The position numbers were made by a program, and so were the translations under genes. Positions 15,227 through 23,972 of a DNA stretch of 64,000 bases are shown one piece after another. Below the pieces are notes generated by a model, which did not search any database, had not been told where the DNA came from, and saw only the letters and a program-made list of their open reading frames with translations. The stretch spans positions 124,001 to 188,000 of the forward strand of contig NZ_JAFEMW010000006.1 in assembly GCF_016892625.1 (NCBI RefSeq), written 5' to 3'. This DNA is from Brevibacterium sp. RIT 803. GTDB taxonomy: Bacteria > Actinomycetota > Actinomycetes > Actinomycetales > Brevibacteriaceae. How positions within the stretch are numbered: position 1 is the first letter of the stretch; each line of letters opens with the position of its first letter.

Positions 15227-16657
15227 TCAGCCCACGCCACCTTCCATCTGGATTTCGATGAGGCGGTTGAGCTCGAGTGCGTATTCCATCGGCAGTTCGC
15301 GAGCGATCGGCTCGACGAATCCGCGCACGATCATCGCCATTGCCTCGGTCTCCTCCATGCCGCGGCTCATGAGGTAGAAGAGCTGGTCCTCACTGACCTT
15401 CGACACGGTCGCCTCGTGACCCAGCGTCACATCGTCCTCACGGATGTCGATGTACGGGTAGGTGTCAGAGCGAGAGATATTGTCGACCAGAAGTGCGTCA
15501 CAGAGGACATTGTTCGATGAGCCCTTGGCTCCCGGGTGCACGTGGACGAGTCCGCGGTAACCGGAGCGTCCGCCGCCACGGGCCACAGACTTCGCAACGA
15601 TCGAGGAGTGGGTGTTCGGTGCGGCGTGAACCATCTTCGCACCGGTGTCCTGGTGCTGGCCCTCGCCGGCGAATGCCACGGACAGCGTCTCGCCGCGTGC
15701 GTGCTCACCGGTGAGCCAGATGGCCGGGTACTTCATGGTGACCTTCGAGCCGATGTTGCCGTCGACCCATTCCATGGAAGCGCCCTCTTCGGCGATCGCG
15801 CGCTTGGTGACGAGGTTGTACACGTTGTTCGACCAGTTCTGGATCGTCGTGTAGCGAACCTTCGCGTCCTTCTTGGCCACGATCTCGACGACCGCGGAGT
15901 GCAGCGAGTCGGTCTTGTAGATCGGTGCGGTGCAGCCCTCGACGTAATGCACAGACGAGCCTTCGTCGGCGATGATGAGGGTGCGCTCGAACTGGCCCAT
16001 GTTCTCCGTGTTGATGCGGAAATAGGCCTGCAGAGGGATCTCGACGTGGACGCCCTTGGGGACGTAGACGAAGGAACCGCCCGACCAGACTGCGGTGTTG
16101 AGTGCCGAGAACTTGTTGTCTCCGGCAGGGATGATCGAGCCGAAGTACTCTTCGAAGATCTCCGGGTACTCGCGCAGTCCGGTGTCGGTGTCCATGAAGA
16201 TGACACCCTGCTTCTCAAGCTCTTCGTTGATCTGGTGGTAGACGACCTCTGACTCGTACTGAGCGGCCACACCCGCAACGAGACGCTGCTTCTCAGCCTC
16301 GGGGATGCCGAGCTTGTCGTAGGTGTTGCGGATGTCCTCGGGCAGATCCTCCCAGGAGGTCGCCTGACCCTCTGTCGAGCGCACGAAGTACTTGATGTCG
16401 TCGAAGTGGATGCCGGTGAGGTCTGCACCCCAGCTGGGCATCGGCTTCTTCTCAAACAGCTTGAGCGCTTTGAGTCGGCGCTGCAGCATCCAGTCCGGCT
16501 CGTCCTTCAACTTCGAGATGTTGCGGACGACGTCTTCCGAGAGACCGCGAGCCGCGAACTCTCCGGCGTCGTTTCCGTCGTGCCAACCGTATGCGTACTG
16601 CCCGAGGTCTTTGAGCTCGGGGTTAGCATCGATGATCCGATTGCCTGTGTCAGTCAT
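15227..16657 (-). CDS. sufB: SufB Fe-S cluster scaffold protein
   Basis: A 476-residue SufB, the cluster-assembling subunit of SufBC2D. It has the family-specific N-terminal region, the [19 protein letters not shown] block, [16 protein letters not shown], and [13 protein letters not shown], which aligns with the Cys needed for cluster assembly in E. coli SufB. Length is normal. The start ATG overlaps the sufR stop (ATGA) and carries a strong AGGAGG in the end of sufR, so SufB synthesis is tied to SufR translation. Confidence 0.96.
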   Translation of the reverse strand: MTDTGNRIIDANPELKDLGQYAYGWHDGNDAGEFAARGLSEDVVRNISKLKDEPDWMLQRRLKALKLFEKKPMPSWGADLTGIHFDDIKYFVRSTEGQATSWEDLPEDIRNTYDKLGIPEAEKQRLVAGVAAQYESEVVYHQINEELEKQGVIFMDTDTGLREYPEIFEEYFGSIIPAGDNKFSALNTAVWSGGSFVYVPKGVHVEIPLQAYFRINTENMGQFERTLIIADEGSSVHYVEGCTAPIYKTDSLHSAVVEIVAKKDAKVRYTTIQNWSNNVYNLVTKRAIAEEGASMEWVDGNIGSKVTMKYPAIWLTGEHARGETLSVAFAGEGQHQDTGAKMVHAAPNTHSSIVAKSVARGGGRSGYRGLVHVHPGAKGSSNNVLCDALLVDNISRSDTYPYIDIREDDVTLGHEATVSKVSEDQLFYLMSRGMEETEAMAMIVRGFVEPIARELPMEYALELNRLIEIQMEGGVG

Positions 16658-17373
16658 CGGGAACCTCCTTGAGGTCGATCATTGCTGTGGATGAGTGGTC
16701 TGGTGAGTTCCGAGGTCGGAATGTGGGTGGTGCAGACATGATCGCCGTGGGCCAATGAGGACAGACGGCGAACATCGACGCCCAGGTAGTCCGAGAACAT
16801 GGCAAGCTCTGCTTCGCAGATCTCGGGGAACTCGGAGGCGACTGCCTGGATCGGACAATGTCCTTGGCACAGCTGCATTGCTTCGAGAGGGGTGCCGGCC
16901 GCCACCGGTGTCGCCGAGGCGGCATATCCCTCCTTGGTCAATGCCGCAGCCAGTCCCCGGGAGCGGGAAGCCACTGTGGTGCCTCCCCGTCGATCCAGTT
17001 CCCCGCCGAGGCGGTCGCGGAGTTTCGCCACCAGGTCCTCGGTGAACTCCTCAACGGCCTCATGGCCGACTCGGTCCTTCATGAACCGGAGGATGTCGAC
17101 TGCCAGCTGGTCATAGGAATGGGTGACCGAGCCATGCCCACGTGAAGTGACCACGTAGTGTCTGGCCGGCCTGCCGCGGCCTGCCTGCTTGCCGGCGAGC
17201 TCTCGGACCTCGATGAGGCCCTCGCTCTCCAGCGCATCCATGTGACGACGAATCGCCGCAGGAGTCAGGTCAAGCCCCTTCGCCAACGCCGAGGCAGTGA
17301 TCGGCCCTTCATCGAGCACCGATCGGAATACCTTCTCTCGGGTACGTCGATCTTCTGTGTCGTTCGCAGCCAT
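16654..17373 (-). CDS. sufR: SufR Fe-S-sensing repressor of the suf operon
   Basis: A 239-residue DeoR/ArsR-like winged-helix regulator. The DNA-binding HTH is near residues 24-55 ([21 protein letters not shown]). The C-terminal half carries C169, C173 and C186 in [10 protein letters not shown] and FPEIC; the spacing of 4 and 13 residues matches the three cluster ligands reported for Streptomyces SufR, and C214 is a further candidate. It would bind a [4Fe-4S] cluster and repress suf when clusters are plentiful. The ATG has AGGAGG six bases upstream. The promoter overlaps a CAAC-N6-GTTG site at 17395, so the gene should be autoregulated. Confidence 0.93.
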   Translation of the reverse strand: MAANDTEDRRTREKVFRSVLDEGPITASALAKGLDLTPAAIRRHMDALESEGLIEVRELAGKQAGRGRPARHYVVTSRGHGSVTHSYDQLAVDILRFMKDRVGHEAVEEFTEDLVAKLRDRLGGELDRRGGTTVASRSRGLAAALTKEGYAASATPVAAGTPLEAMQLCQGHCPIQAVASEFPEICEAELAMFSDYLGVDVRRLSSLAHGDHVCTTHIPTSELTRPLIHSNDRPQGGSR

Positions 17374-17394
17374 TCTCCACCTCCTTGACTAACA

Positions 17395-17425
17395 CAACAC
17401 TATTGTTGCGTAATTTGTTTCGTAA
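17395..17425 (-). promoter_or_regulatory. sufR promoter with CAAC-N6-GTTG operator
   Basis: The palindrome CAACACTATTGTTG (17395-17408) matches the CAAC-N6-GTTG motif described for SufR in Streptomyces. The minus-strand -10, TAGTGT (17402-17397), lies inside it; 17 bases upstream TTACGA (17425-17420) is a possible -35. The operator therefore covers the -10, consistent with repression by polymerase exclusion. A GTTGCGTAA/GTTTCGTAA direct repeat (17405 and 17417) sits beside it. Confidence 0.8.
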
Positions 17426-17464
17426 AACTAGGTGAGCCTAACTACGGGCCGATTCGACGCGTCG

Positions 17465-17470
17465 TAGAAT
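17465..17470 (+). promoter_or_regulatory. -10 element of the leaderless ABC ATPase gene
   Basis: TAGAAT lies six bases before the GTG at 17477, and there is no Shine-Dalgarno, so transcription probably starts at the start codon. Confidence 0.55.
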
Positions 17471-17476
17471 GGTCAG

Positions 17477-18403
17477 GTGTCAGAATCGGCCCTCACCATA
17501 CGTGGTCTCCATTACTCGTACGGCGCACACCACGTCGTCGACGGGATCGACCTCGATGCCTCCACCGGATCCATCCTCGGTGTGCTCGGACCCAATGGTG
17601 CAGGCAAGTCGACGACGATCTCCCTGGCGGTGGGCACACGGGCCCCCGATGCCGGGCGCGTGGAGATCTTCGGCCACGATCCGTTTCGTGACCATGCCTC
17701 GACATCTCTGCTCGCAGGCGTCATGCTCCAGGACGGCGGACTGCCGATGAGCGCTAAGCCGCTCCAGGTTCTGCGACACCTCGCGTCCCTCTATCCCAAT
17801 CCGCTCAGCGTCGATGAACTCGCCGACCCCTTGGGCCTGCACGAGTTCTCCACACGCACGATTCGGCGCCTGTCAGGAGGCCAGAAGCAACGTGTGGCCC
17901 TGGCCGCCGCGCTCATCGGCCGACCGCGCCTGGTCTTCCTCGATGAGCCCTGTGCCGGGCTCGATCCTCAGGCACGGGAGGTCGTCCACGATTTCATCCG
18001 GAAGCTGGCAGCAGCCTCGGTGGCCGTGGTCCTGACGACCCATGACCTCGCCGAGGCGGAAGAGCTCGCCGACGAGGTCGTCGTCATCGATCGCGGTCGC
18101 ATCATCGCCCAGGGTGCTCCCGAGGATCTGCGCAACGCCTCTCCCTCCGGTCGCCGACTCGTCCTCAAGGTCAGTCAGCCGCTGGAGCCGGCGCCTCGAG
18201 AGCTCCTGTCCACGATGAATAGGATCGCGGCCACCTCGGTGGTGGGACCGGCCCTCGTCGTCGACGGGGACCTCGACAGCACCCAGATCGCAGGCCTGTG
18301 CACGGCCGTCGCCGAGGCGGGGCTGGCGATCACGGACATCGACATGCACTCCCAATCATTGGCAGATGTGTTCTTCGAACTCACGGGCAGGCCGCTGCGA
18401 TGA
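17477..18403 (+). CDS. ABC-2 type exporter, ATP-binding subunit
   Basis: A 308-residue ATPase of the DrrA-like ABC-2 exporter group. Walker A is GPNGAGKST (about 38-46), signature LSGGQKQRVALAAAL, Walker B LVFLDEPCAGLDP and H-loop TTHD; the C-terminal 80 residues are the usual extension of this group, ending LADVFFELTGR. Its partner is the permease encoded immediately downstream with an ATGA overlap. The start is a GTG without ribosome site, six bases after a TAGAAT -10. The gene is divergent from sufR, and the same transporter pair next to ctaA and suf is common in actinobacteria; the substrate is unknown. Confidence 0.9.
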   Translation: MSESALTIRGLHYSYGAHHVVDGIDLDASTGSILGVLGPNGAGKSTTISLAVGTRAPDAGRVEIFGHDPFRDHASTSLLAGVMLQDGGLPMSAKPLQVLRHLASLYPNPLSVDELADPLGLHEFSTRTIRRLSGGQKQRVALAAALIGRPRLVFLDEPCAGLDPQAREVVHDFIRKLAAASVAVVLTTHDLAEAEELADEVVVIDRGRIIAQGAPEDLRNASPSGRRLVLKVSQPLEPAPRELLSTMNRIAATSVVGPALVVDGDLDSTQIAGLCTAVAEAGLAITDIDMHSQSLADVFFELTGRPLR

Positions 18404-19185
18404 GCCAGATGCCACCCACAGGCCAGATGCCACCGACCAGCCAGAGGCCGCGAATGAGGACGAAGCGCGTCATCGCGCAGACTAAGTTCGAGACGATCTC
18501 CGTCCTGCGCAACGGCGAACAGCTGCTGCTCTCACTCATCCTGCCGCTGGGTATGCTCATCTTCCTCGCGAAGGCTCCACTGCTCAGCGGCCTCGGCATC
18601 GTCGGTCCTGGAACGGACCCCCTCACCGTGGCGCTGCCCGGTGCACTGAGCCTGTGCCTGGCTTCGACCGCCTTCACTGGTCAGGCGATCGCCACGGCCT
18701 TCGACCGCCGCTATGGGGTGCTGCGACAGCTGGCGACGACTCCGCTGGGTACGAATGGCCTCATCCTCGGCAAGCTCGGCGCCGTCATCGCCGTCGTCAT
18801 CATCCAATTCATCCTTGCCTTCGCCATCGCTGCGGTCCTCGGCTTCAACAGTCCCGTGAACCCACTCGCACTGGTGCTGACCACGCTTCTTGGCACAGCA
18901 GCGCTGCTGTCCTTAGGCTTGCTCATGGCAGGAACCGTACGTGCAGAGGCCACCCTGGCCGGCGCGAACCTGATCTGGGTGCTCATGGCCGGGGTCGGCG
19001 GGCTCGTCATCGCCCACCCCGGAGAATGGGGCACGGTGGTCAGCTATCTGCCCTCCGGCGCGCTCGGCGATGCGATGCGTGCGGCCGTCGGCGGCGCAGG
19101 CTTCGATGTCAAAGCACTGATCGTGCTCCTCGTGTGGGGGCTGGTGGGGACGCTTGCAGCACGCAGGTGGTTCCGATTCGAATGA
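18400..19185 (+). CDS. ABC-2 type exporter, permease subunit
   Basis: A 261-residue membrane protein with about six transmembrane segments, beginning LLLSLILPLGMLIFLA and continuing through FIATA-like segments (TAFTGQAIATAFDRRYGVLRQL), the latter a typical ABC-2 permease signature with the coupling region before TTPLGTNGLILGK. The first 15 residues hold a small duplication, QMPPTG then QMPPTS, from an 18-base tandem repeat, and are unlikely to be structural. The start overlaps the ATPase stop (ATGA), and the stop overlaps the region of the ctaA start, so it is part of a transporter-ctaA operon. Confidence 0.88.
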   Translation: MSQMPPTGQMPPTSQRPRMRTKRVIAQTKFETISVLRNGEQLLLSLILPLGMLIFLAKAPLLSGLGIVGPGTDPLTVALPGALSLCLASTAFTGQAIATAFDRRYGVLRQLATTPLGTNGLILGKLGAVIAVVIIQFILAFAIAAVLGFNSPVNPLALVLTTLLGTAALLSLGLLMAGTVRAEATLAGANLIWVLMAGVGGLVIAHPGEWGTVVSYLPSGALGDAMRAAVGGAGFDVKALIVLLVWGLVGTLAARRWFRFE

Positions 19186-19193
19186 GGAGAGAA

Positions 19194-20096
19194 ATGGTCA
19201 CTAAGAGGATCCGTGTAGCTGCTTGGGCCATGCTCATCGCGCAGGCCACCATCATCGTCAGCGGTGGCATCGTCCGGCTCACCGGCTCCGGCCTCGGCTG
19301 CACGGACTGGCCCAAGTGCACACCCGATTCGCTCGTGTCGACCCCGGAAATGGGCATCCACGGCCTCATCGAATTCGGCAACCGCACGCTGGCGGTGGCG
19401 CTGGCCATGCTCGGAGTCGTCATCGTCTTCATGCTCTGGAAGCATCGGAAGCAGCGCCCCGACCTGTTCTGGCTCAACCTCGGGCTGCTGGCCATCGTCC
19501 CTGTCCAAGCCGTCGTCGGCGGGATCACCGTGTGGACGAAGCTCAACCCTTGGGTCGTGGCCGGACACTTCGTGCCCTCTGCCATCGCCGTCGGCGTCGC
19601 CGCTTACTTCGTTCGCCGCACCTACGACACCGGCGTGCGCACAGCTGAGAAGGCTCCGTCTCCGCTGCCGGGCCTCGGCTGGACCATCCTCGGGCTGACT
19701 GCGATCGTCGTGGTCTTCGGTGTCCTGACCACGGGCGCGGGTCCGCACTCGGGCTCGACGATGTCGACCCGCAACGGCCTCGACAACGTCTGGATCACCC
19801 GCGCACATGCCGCCCCGGTCTGGCTGTTGGTCATCGCGACCATCACCTCGCTCGTCGTGGCGGTGAAGAAGCACACCGTCATGGTCCGACCCCTGGTCGT
19901 CCTCCTCGTCATCGAGGTGCTGCAGGGGATCATCGGATACGTCCAATACTTCACCGGCGTGCCCATCGTGCTCGTGGCATTCCATATGATCGGCATCTCA
20001 GCTACTATCGCGGCAAGCGTTGCCGTCCTCGACAGCGCATACCCGAGGAGCACCCATCATGCCGACACCGATCACGCCGTGCCTGTGGTTCACTGA
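19194..20096 (+). CDS. ctaA: Heme A synthase (COX15/CtaA)
   Basis: A 300-residue eight-helix membrane protein that oxidises heme O to heme A for aa3 oxidase. The first helix ends with the conserved VRLTGSGLGCTDWPKC, whose two cysteines (C36, C42) are the extracytoplasmic pair of the Bacillus-type enzyme. The four heme-ligand histidines are in GIHGLIEFGNR, VAGHFVPSA, RAHAAPVW and AFHMIGI. I chose the ATG at 19194, which has AGGAG in front; an ATG at 19182 overlaps the permease stop (ATGA) and is an alternative. The preceding enzyme of the pathway, CtaB, is encoded nearby on the other strand. Confidence 0.92.
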   Translation: MVTKRIRVAAWAMLIAQATIIVSGGIVRLTGSGLGCTDWPKCTPDSLVSTPEMGIHGLIEFGNRTLAVALAMLGVVIVFMLWKHRKQRPDLFWLNLGLLAIVPVQAVVGGITVWTKLNPWVVAGHFVPSAIAVGVAAYFVRRTYDTGVRTAEKAPSPLPGLGWTILGLTAIVVVFGVLTTGAGPHSGSTMSTRNGLDNVWITRAHAAPVWLLVIATITSLVVAVKKHTVMVRPLVVLLVIEVLQGIIGYVQYFTGVPIVLVAFHMIGISATIAASVAVLDSAYPRSTHHADTDHAVPVVH

Positions 20097-20523
20097 CCAC
20101 GCCGAGGAGGCGATGGAGTTCTACTGCTCCGTCTTCCCCAACTCGCACATCGTCTCCATCGAACGTTACCCCGATGAATCCCTCGATCCGCATTATGCCG
20201 GGATGCGCGGCAAGGTCATCAACGGGGTCTTCGAGCTCGACGGCAATCCCTTCATCTGCCTCGACGGTGGACCTGCATTCACGTTCAACGAGGCGATCTC
20301 ACTGACCGTCAGATGTCGCGACCAGGCCGAGATCGACCACTATTGGTCGGCGCTGTCGGCCGTTCCCGCCAGCGAACAGTGCGGCTGGCTCAAGGATAAG
20401 TTCGGAATCAGCTGGCAGATTGTTCCCGCCCACCTCGACGAGCTGATGACCGGAGACGCTCAGGTCAAGGCGCTGATGGGCATGAAGAAGATCGTCATCA
20501 AGGAACTCATCGACGCAGGCTGA
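20059..20523 (+). CDS. VOC superfamily protein (PhnB / 3-dmu-9_3-mt type)
   Basis: A 154-residue glyoxalase/bleomycin-resistance superfamily protein of the PhnB-like group, with the opening ITPCLWFTDHAEEAMEFY, SVFPNSHIVSIERY and FGISWQIVPAHLDEL. These proteins are often annotated as 3-demethylubiquinone methyltransferases, but the fold is a metal-binding VOC domain and no methyltransferase motif is present. The start ATG, with GAGGAG nine bases upstream, lies 38 bases inside the end of ctaA in another frame, so the two genes overlap. Function unknown. Confidence 0.88.
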   Translation: MPTPITPCLWFTDHAEEAMEFYCSVFPNSHIVSIERYPDESLDPHYAGMRGKVINGVFELDGNPFICLDGGPAFTFNEAISLTVRCRDQAEIDHYWSALSAVPASEQCGWLKDKFGISWQIVPAHLDELMTGDAQVKALMGMKKIVIKELIDAG

Positions 20524-20657
20524 ACAGCTCGTACGCTGCAGCTTCGGATGAGTCAGATCGTTCATGTCCGCACGTTGATGTCCGCGTGTGCTCACGGCCT
20601 CTGCTCGACCGACCAGCTGCTCGACGGGGAAGAACCCGCCGGTCTCAGGATTGGGAC

Positions 20658-21635
20658 CTACCAGAAGCCGGGGAGGACGAACGGGTCGATCGCGACTGCA
20701 AGGAAGAGCAGCGACAAGTAGGTGATCGAGCCGTGGAAGACCTTCATCGCCTTCAGCGAGGTTCCGCTCTTGCCCTTCTTCGCCCGGGAGACGAGCGCAT
20801 AGCAGGAGAACAGGAACCAAGCGCCGGCGAGAACCGCGACGACTGTGTAGACAGGGCCCATCGGCGCGAGCGGAATGAGTGCCAGCGAGCACGCCACCAT
20901 CGCCCAGGTGTAGGCGATCATCTGGCGACCGACGTTCGTCGGCGGAACCTTCGAGGGCAGCATCGGAACGTCTGCGGCATCGTAGTCGGCCTTGTACTTG
21001 ATCGCCAGCGGCCAGTAGTGCGGCGGCGTCCAGAAGAAGACCACGAGGAAGAGCAGGAGAGCTTCCCAGGCCAGTCCTCCGGTGACGGCAGACCAGCCGA
21101 TGAGCACAGGCATGCAGCCAGCGGCGCCGCCCCAGACGATGTTCTGTGTGGTACGACGCTTGAGGATCAGGGTGTAGAAGACCGCGTAGAGCAGGATCGC
21201 GCAGGCGGTGAGTCCAGCGGTCACCCAGTTCGTGAATCCGCCGAGCCAGAAGATCGATCCCAGGCCCAGTGCGAAGGCGAAGATGAGTGCGGCCCGTGGT
21301 GTGATCTCACCGGTCACGAGTGGGCGATGCTTGGTGCGTTCCATCTTCGCGTCGATGTCACGATCGACGTAGCAGTTGAAGACCGAAGCGGAGGCTGCGG
21401 CAGCTGCGCCGCCGATGAGGGTGTTGATGACCAGCCAGATATTCGGCATTCCCTGCGCGGCGAGGAACATCACCGGAGCAGTGGTCACCAGCAGGAGTTC
21501 GATCACTCGAGGCTTGGTCAGGGCGATGTAGGCGCTGATGATCGAGCGGGGGCGTTTTGAGAGTCGTTCCTCGTCGACTGCCCTCTGCAGAGGGCGTTCA
21601 CTCTGCGTGTCCTGGTTCTGACGAAGTTCACTCAC
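20658..21635 (-). CDS. ctaB: Protoheme IX farnesyltransferase (heme O synthase)
   Basis: A 325-residue UbiA-family prenyltransferase with about nine transmembrane helices that attaches farnesyl to heme B. The two acidic motifs are [15 protein letters not shown] and [14 protein letters not shown], both on cytoplasmic loops. The start is a GTG at 21635 without Shine-Dalgarno, seven bases after a TAGAAT -10. It is divergent from tkt, and convergent with the VOC gene across 134 bases (20524-20657) in which I see no strong hairpin. It works with CtaA and SURF1. Confidence 0.93.
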   Translation of the reverse strand: MSELRQNQDTQSERPLQRAVDEERLSKRPRSIISAYIALTKPRVIELLLVTTAPVMFLAAQGMPNIWLVINTLIGGAAAAASASVFNCYVDRDIDAKMERTKHRPLVTGEITPRAALIFAFALGLGSIFWLGGFTNWVTAGLTACAILLYAVFYTLILKRRTTQNIVWGGAAGCMPVLIGWSAVTGGLAWEALLLFLVVFFWTPPHYWPLAIKYKADYDAADVPMLPSKVPPTNVGRQMIAYTWAMVACSLALIPLAPMGPVYTVVAVLAGAWFLFSCYALVSRAKKGKSGTSLKAMKVFHGSITYLSLLFLAVAIDPFVLPGFW

Positions 21636-21642
21636 GATGTCG

Positions 21643-21648
21643 ATTCTA
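21643..21648 (-). promoter_or_regulatory. -10 element of leaderless ctaB
   Basis: TAGAAT on the minus strand, seven bases before the GTG at 21635. It is the same hexamer used by the ABC ATPase gene at 17477. Confidence 0.5.
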
Positions 21649-21841
21649 CCCTCTGTCGAATTTTTCGCCAGTCGGTGGAGGATGTGTTTCGGAGCCGGAT
21701 TGCACAGAAGATCTCAGCCACAGGATGCAGGCGTCGGGTGCGACCGCCGCGAACAGGAACCACGACCCCGCTGCCGAAGGACGACGCGCCTGCGATATCA
21801 GGGTCGGCGATCTCACCCCTCGCGTTTGGGACCCGGCGCGG

Positions 21842-21847
21842 TAGAGT
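21842..21847 (+). promoter_or_regulatory. Probable -10 element of the tkt-tal-pgi operon
   Basis: TAGAGT lies 43 bases before the ATG at 21891, giving a leader of about 38 bases that contains AAGGA. An in-frame GTG at 21852 is only four bases past this element, too close for its own leaderless start to be likely. Confidence 0.4.
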
Positions 21848-21890
21848 TTGAGTGCACGCCTCTAAGACGAACGAAGGATCGCTCGAAGAC

Positions 21891-23972
21891 ATGAACTCCC
21901 TGTCCTGGACAGAACTCGACAATCGCGCAGTCGACACCGCCCGCCTCCTCGCCGCAGATGCAGTGCAGAAGGCCGGACACGGTCACCCCGGAACCGCGAT
22001 GAGTCTTGCTCCCGTTGCACACTACCTCTACCAGTACGGACTCAATCACGATCCAGCCGATCCGAGCTGGGCCGGCCGCGATCGCTTCGTTCTCTCCTGC
22101 GGGCACAGCTCGCTGACCCAGTACGTCCAGCTCTACCTCTCGGGCTTCGGCCTCGAGCTCGACGATCTGAAGGCGCTGCGCACCTGGGGTTCGCTGACTC
22201 CCGGCCACCCGGAGGTCGGACACACTGCAGGCGTCGAGATCACGACGGGACCGCTGGGATCCGGCCTCGCCTCGGCGGTGGGAATGGCCATGGCCTCTCG
22301 CCGCGAACGCGGCCTCTTCGATCCTGATGCCGCTCCCGGCGCCTCACCCTTCGATCATTCCGTCGTCGTCCTGGCATCCGACGGTGACCTCGAGGAAGGC
22401 GTGTCAGGGGAAGCTTCGTCCCTGGCCGGAACCCAGGAGCTGTCCAACCTGGTCGTGATCTGGGACGACAACCGGATCTCCATCGAAGACGACACCGCGA
22501 TCGCCTTCAGCGAGGACACCGCAGCCCGCTACGCCGCGTACGGCTGGCACATCCAGCACGTCGACTTCAGAGCCGGCGACGAATACAAGGAGGACGTGGA
22601 AGCCTTCCACGCCGCTATGGAAGCGGCAAAGGCTGATCCCCGCCCCTCCTTCATCCGCCTCTCGACCATCATCGCCTGGCCCGCTCCGAACGCACAGAAC
22701 ACCGGCGGCTCTCACGGTTCGGCACTCGGCGACGACGAGATCAAGGCGACGAAGGAGATCCTCGGCTTCGATCCCGACGAGACCTTCTCAGTGCCCGCCG
22801 AGGTGCTCAACCACACCCGCTCGGCATTGGACCGCGGTCGCGGAGCCCACATCGAGTGGAACGAGTCCTACAGCGCCTGGCGTGCGGCGAACCCGACCAA
22901 CGCCGAACTCTTCGACCGCCTGGCCAAGCGCGAACTTCCAGCAGGACTCGACGACCAGTTCCCTGTCTTCGAGACCAGCGACAAGGGCATCGCGACTCGC
23001 GCCGCCTCCGGGCAGGTCCTCAACGCCATCGCGGCAACCATGCCCGAACTGTGGGGCGGATCCGCCGACCTCGCCGGATCGAACAACACACTGATCAAGG
23101 GCGACCCGAGCTTCCTGCCCGAACATCGTTCGACCGGTGCATTCTCCGGCAACGAATACGGGCGCAACATCCACTTCGGCGTCCGCGAATTCTCCGCCGG
23201 ACTCATCGGCAACGGCATCGCCCTGCACGGCGGCACGCGCCCCTACAGCGGCACCTTCCTCGTCTTCAGCGACTACCAGCGTCCGGCCATACGGCTGGCT
23301 GCTCTGCAGCAGCTGCCGAACGTGTTCGTGTGGACCCACGATTCGATCGGCCTCGGCGAAGACGGACCCACGCACCAGCCGATCGAGCACCTCTCCGCCT
23401 TGCGTGCGATTCCCGGTCTTGACCTGGTGCGCCCAGCCGATGCGAATGAGACCTCGGTCGTGTGGCGCAGGATCCTCGATCGCACCGACGGTCCCAGCGG
23501 AATCGTGCTCACCCGTCAGGCCGTTCCGGTCCTCGACCGTGAGAAGTATGCCCCTGCCTCCGAGGCGGCTCGTGGCGGCTATGTTCTCTTCGACACCGCA
23601 GATGAGCCCGAGGTAGCCATCCTCGCCAGCGGTTCCGAGGTCGCCATTGCGATCGCAGCAGCCGAAGAGCTGCAGGCCGCAGGCACCGCCGCACGCGTCA
23701 TTTCGATGCCGTGCCAGGAATGGTTCGATGCTCAGCCCGAGGACTACCGCAGAGCGGTCCTGCCCCGGACCCTCAAGGCTCGTGTGAGCATCGAAGCCGC
23801 CTCGGCGATGAGCTGGCACAAGTACCTCGGCGATGCCGGCCGTGCTGTGTCGATCGAGCATTTCGGTGCTTCGGCCGATTACGCCACACTGTACGAGAAG
23901 TTCGGAATCACCCCGGCGGCCGTCGTCACCGCCGCCGAGGAATCGATCGCAGCGGCGAAGGAGGACGCATGA
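21891..23972 (+). CDS. tkt: Transketolase
   Basis: A 693-residue thiamine diphosphate enzyme that moves two-carbon ketol units in the non-oxidative pentose phosphate pathway. Motifs include AGHGHPGTAMSLAP (about 28-41), the cofactor loop SDGDLEEG (D164) with DDNRISIED near 192, and the pyrimidine-binding half with VFVWTHDSIGLGEDGPTHQP and the phosphate-binding LDLVRPADANE. Length is normal for a bacterial transketolase. I chose ATG 21891 (MNSLSWTEL) because that is where the family begins; a GTG at 21852 would add 13 residues. It overlaps tal by four bases. Confidence 0.95.
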   Translation: MNSLSWTELDNRAVDTARLLAADAVQKAGHGHPGTAMSLAPVAHYLYQYGLNHDPADPSWAGRDRFVLSCGHSSLTQYVQLYLSGFGLELDDLKALRTWGSLTPGHPEVGHTAGVEITTGPLGSGLASAVGMAMASRRERGLFDPDAAPGASPFDHSVVVLASDGDLEEGVSGEASSLAGTQELSNLVVIWDDNRISIEDDTAIAFSEDTAARYAAYGWHIQHVDFRAGDEYKEDVEAFHAAMEAAKADPRPSFIRLSTIIAWPAPNAQNTGGSHGSALGDDEIKATKEILGFDPDETFSVPAEVLNHTRSALDRGRGAHIEWNESYSAWRAANPTNAELFDRLAKRELPAGLDDQFPVFETSDKGIATRAASGQVLNAIAATMPELWGGSADLAGSNNTLIKGDPSFLPEHRSTGAFSGNEYGRNIHFGVREFSAGLIGNGIALHGGTRPYSGTFLVFSDYQRPAIRLAALQQLPNVFVWTHDSIGLGEDGPTHQPIEHLSALRAIPGLDLVRPADANETSVVWRRILDRTDGPSGIVLTRQAVPVLDREKYAPASEAARGGYVLFDTADEPEVAILASGSEVAIAIAAAEELQAAGTAARVISMPCQEWFDAQPEDYRRAVLPRTLKARVSIEAASAMSWHKYLGDAGRAVSIEHFGASADYATLYEKFGITPAAVVTAAEESIAAAKEDA

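Noticed and set aside
13908..15377. 489-codon plus-strand frame opposite sufD and the Rieske gene
   Set aside because: Antisense to two well-identified suf genes, with low-complexity Gly/Val/Asp-rich sequence and no ribosome site.
20299..20892. 197-codon minus-strand frame between the VOC gene and ctaB
   Set aside because: It overlaps both the VOC gene and the ctaB 3' end, has an Arg-rich start and shows no family features.
21852..21890. GTG 21852 as a leaderless start for tkt
   Set aside because: Only four bases follow the TAGAGT element, and transketolases begin at the ATG at 21891.
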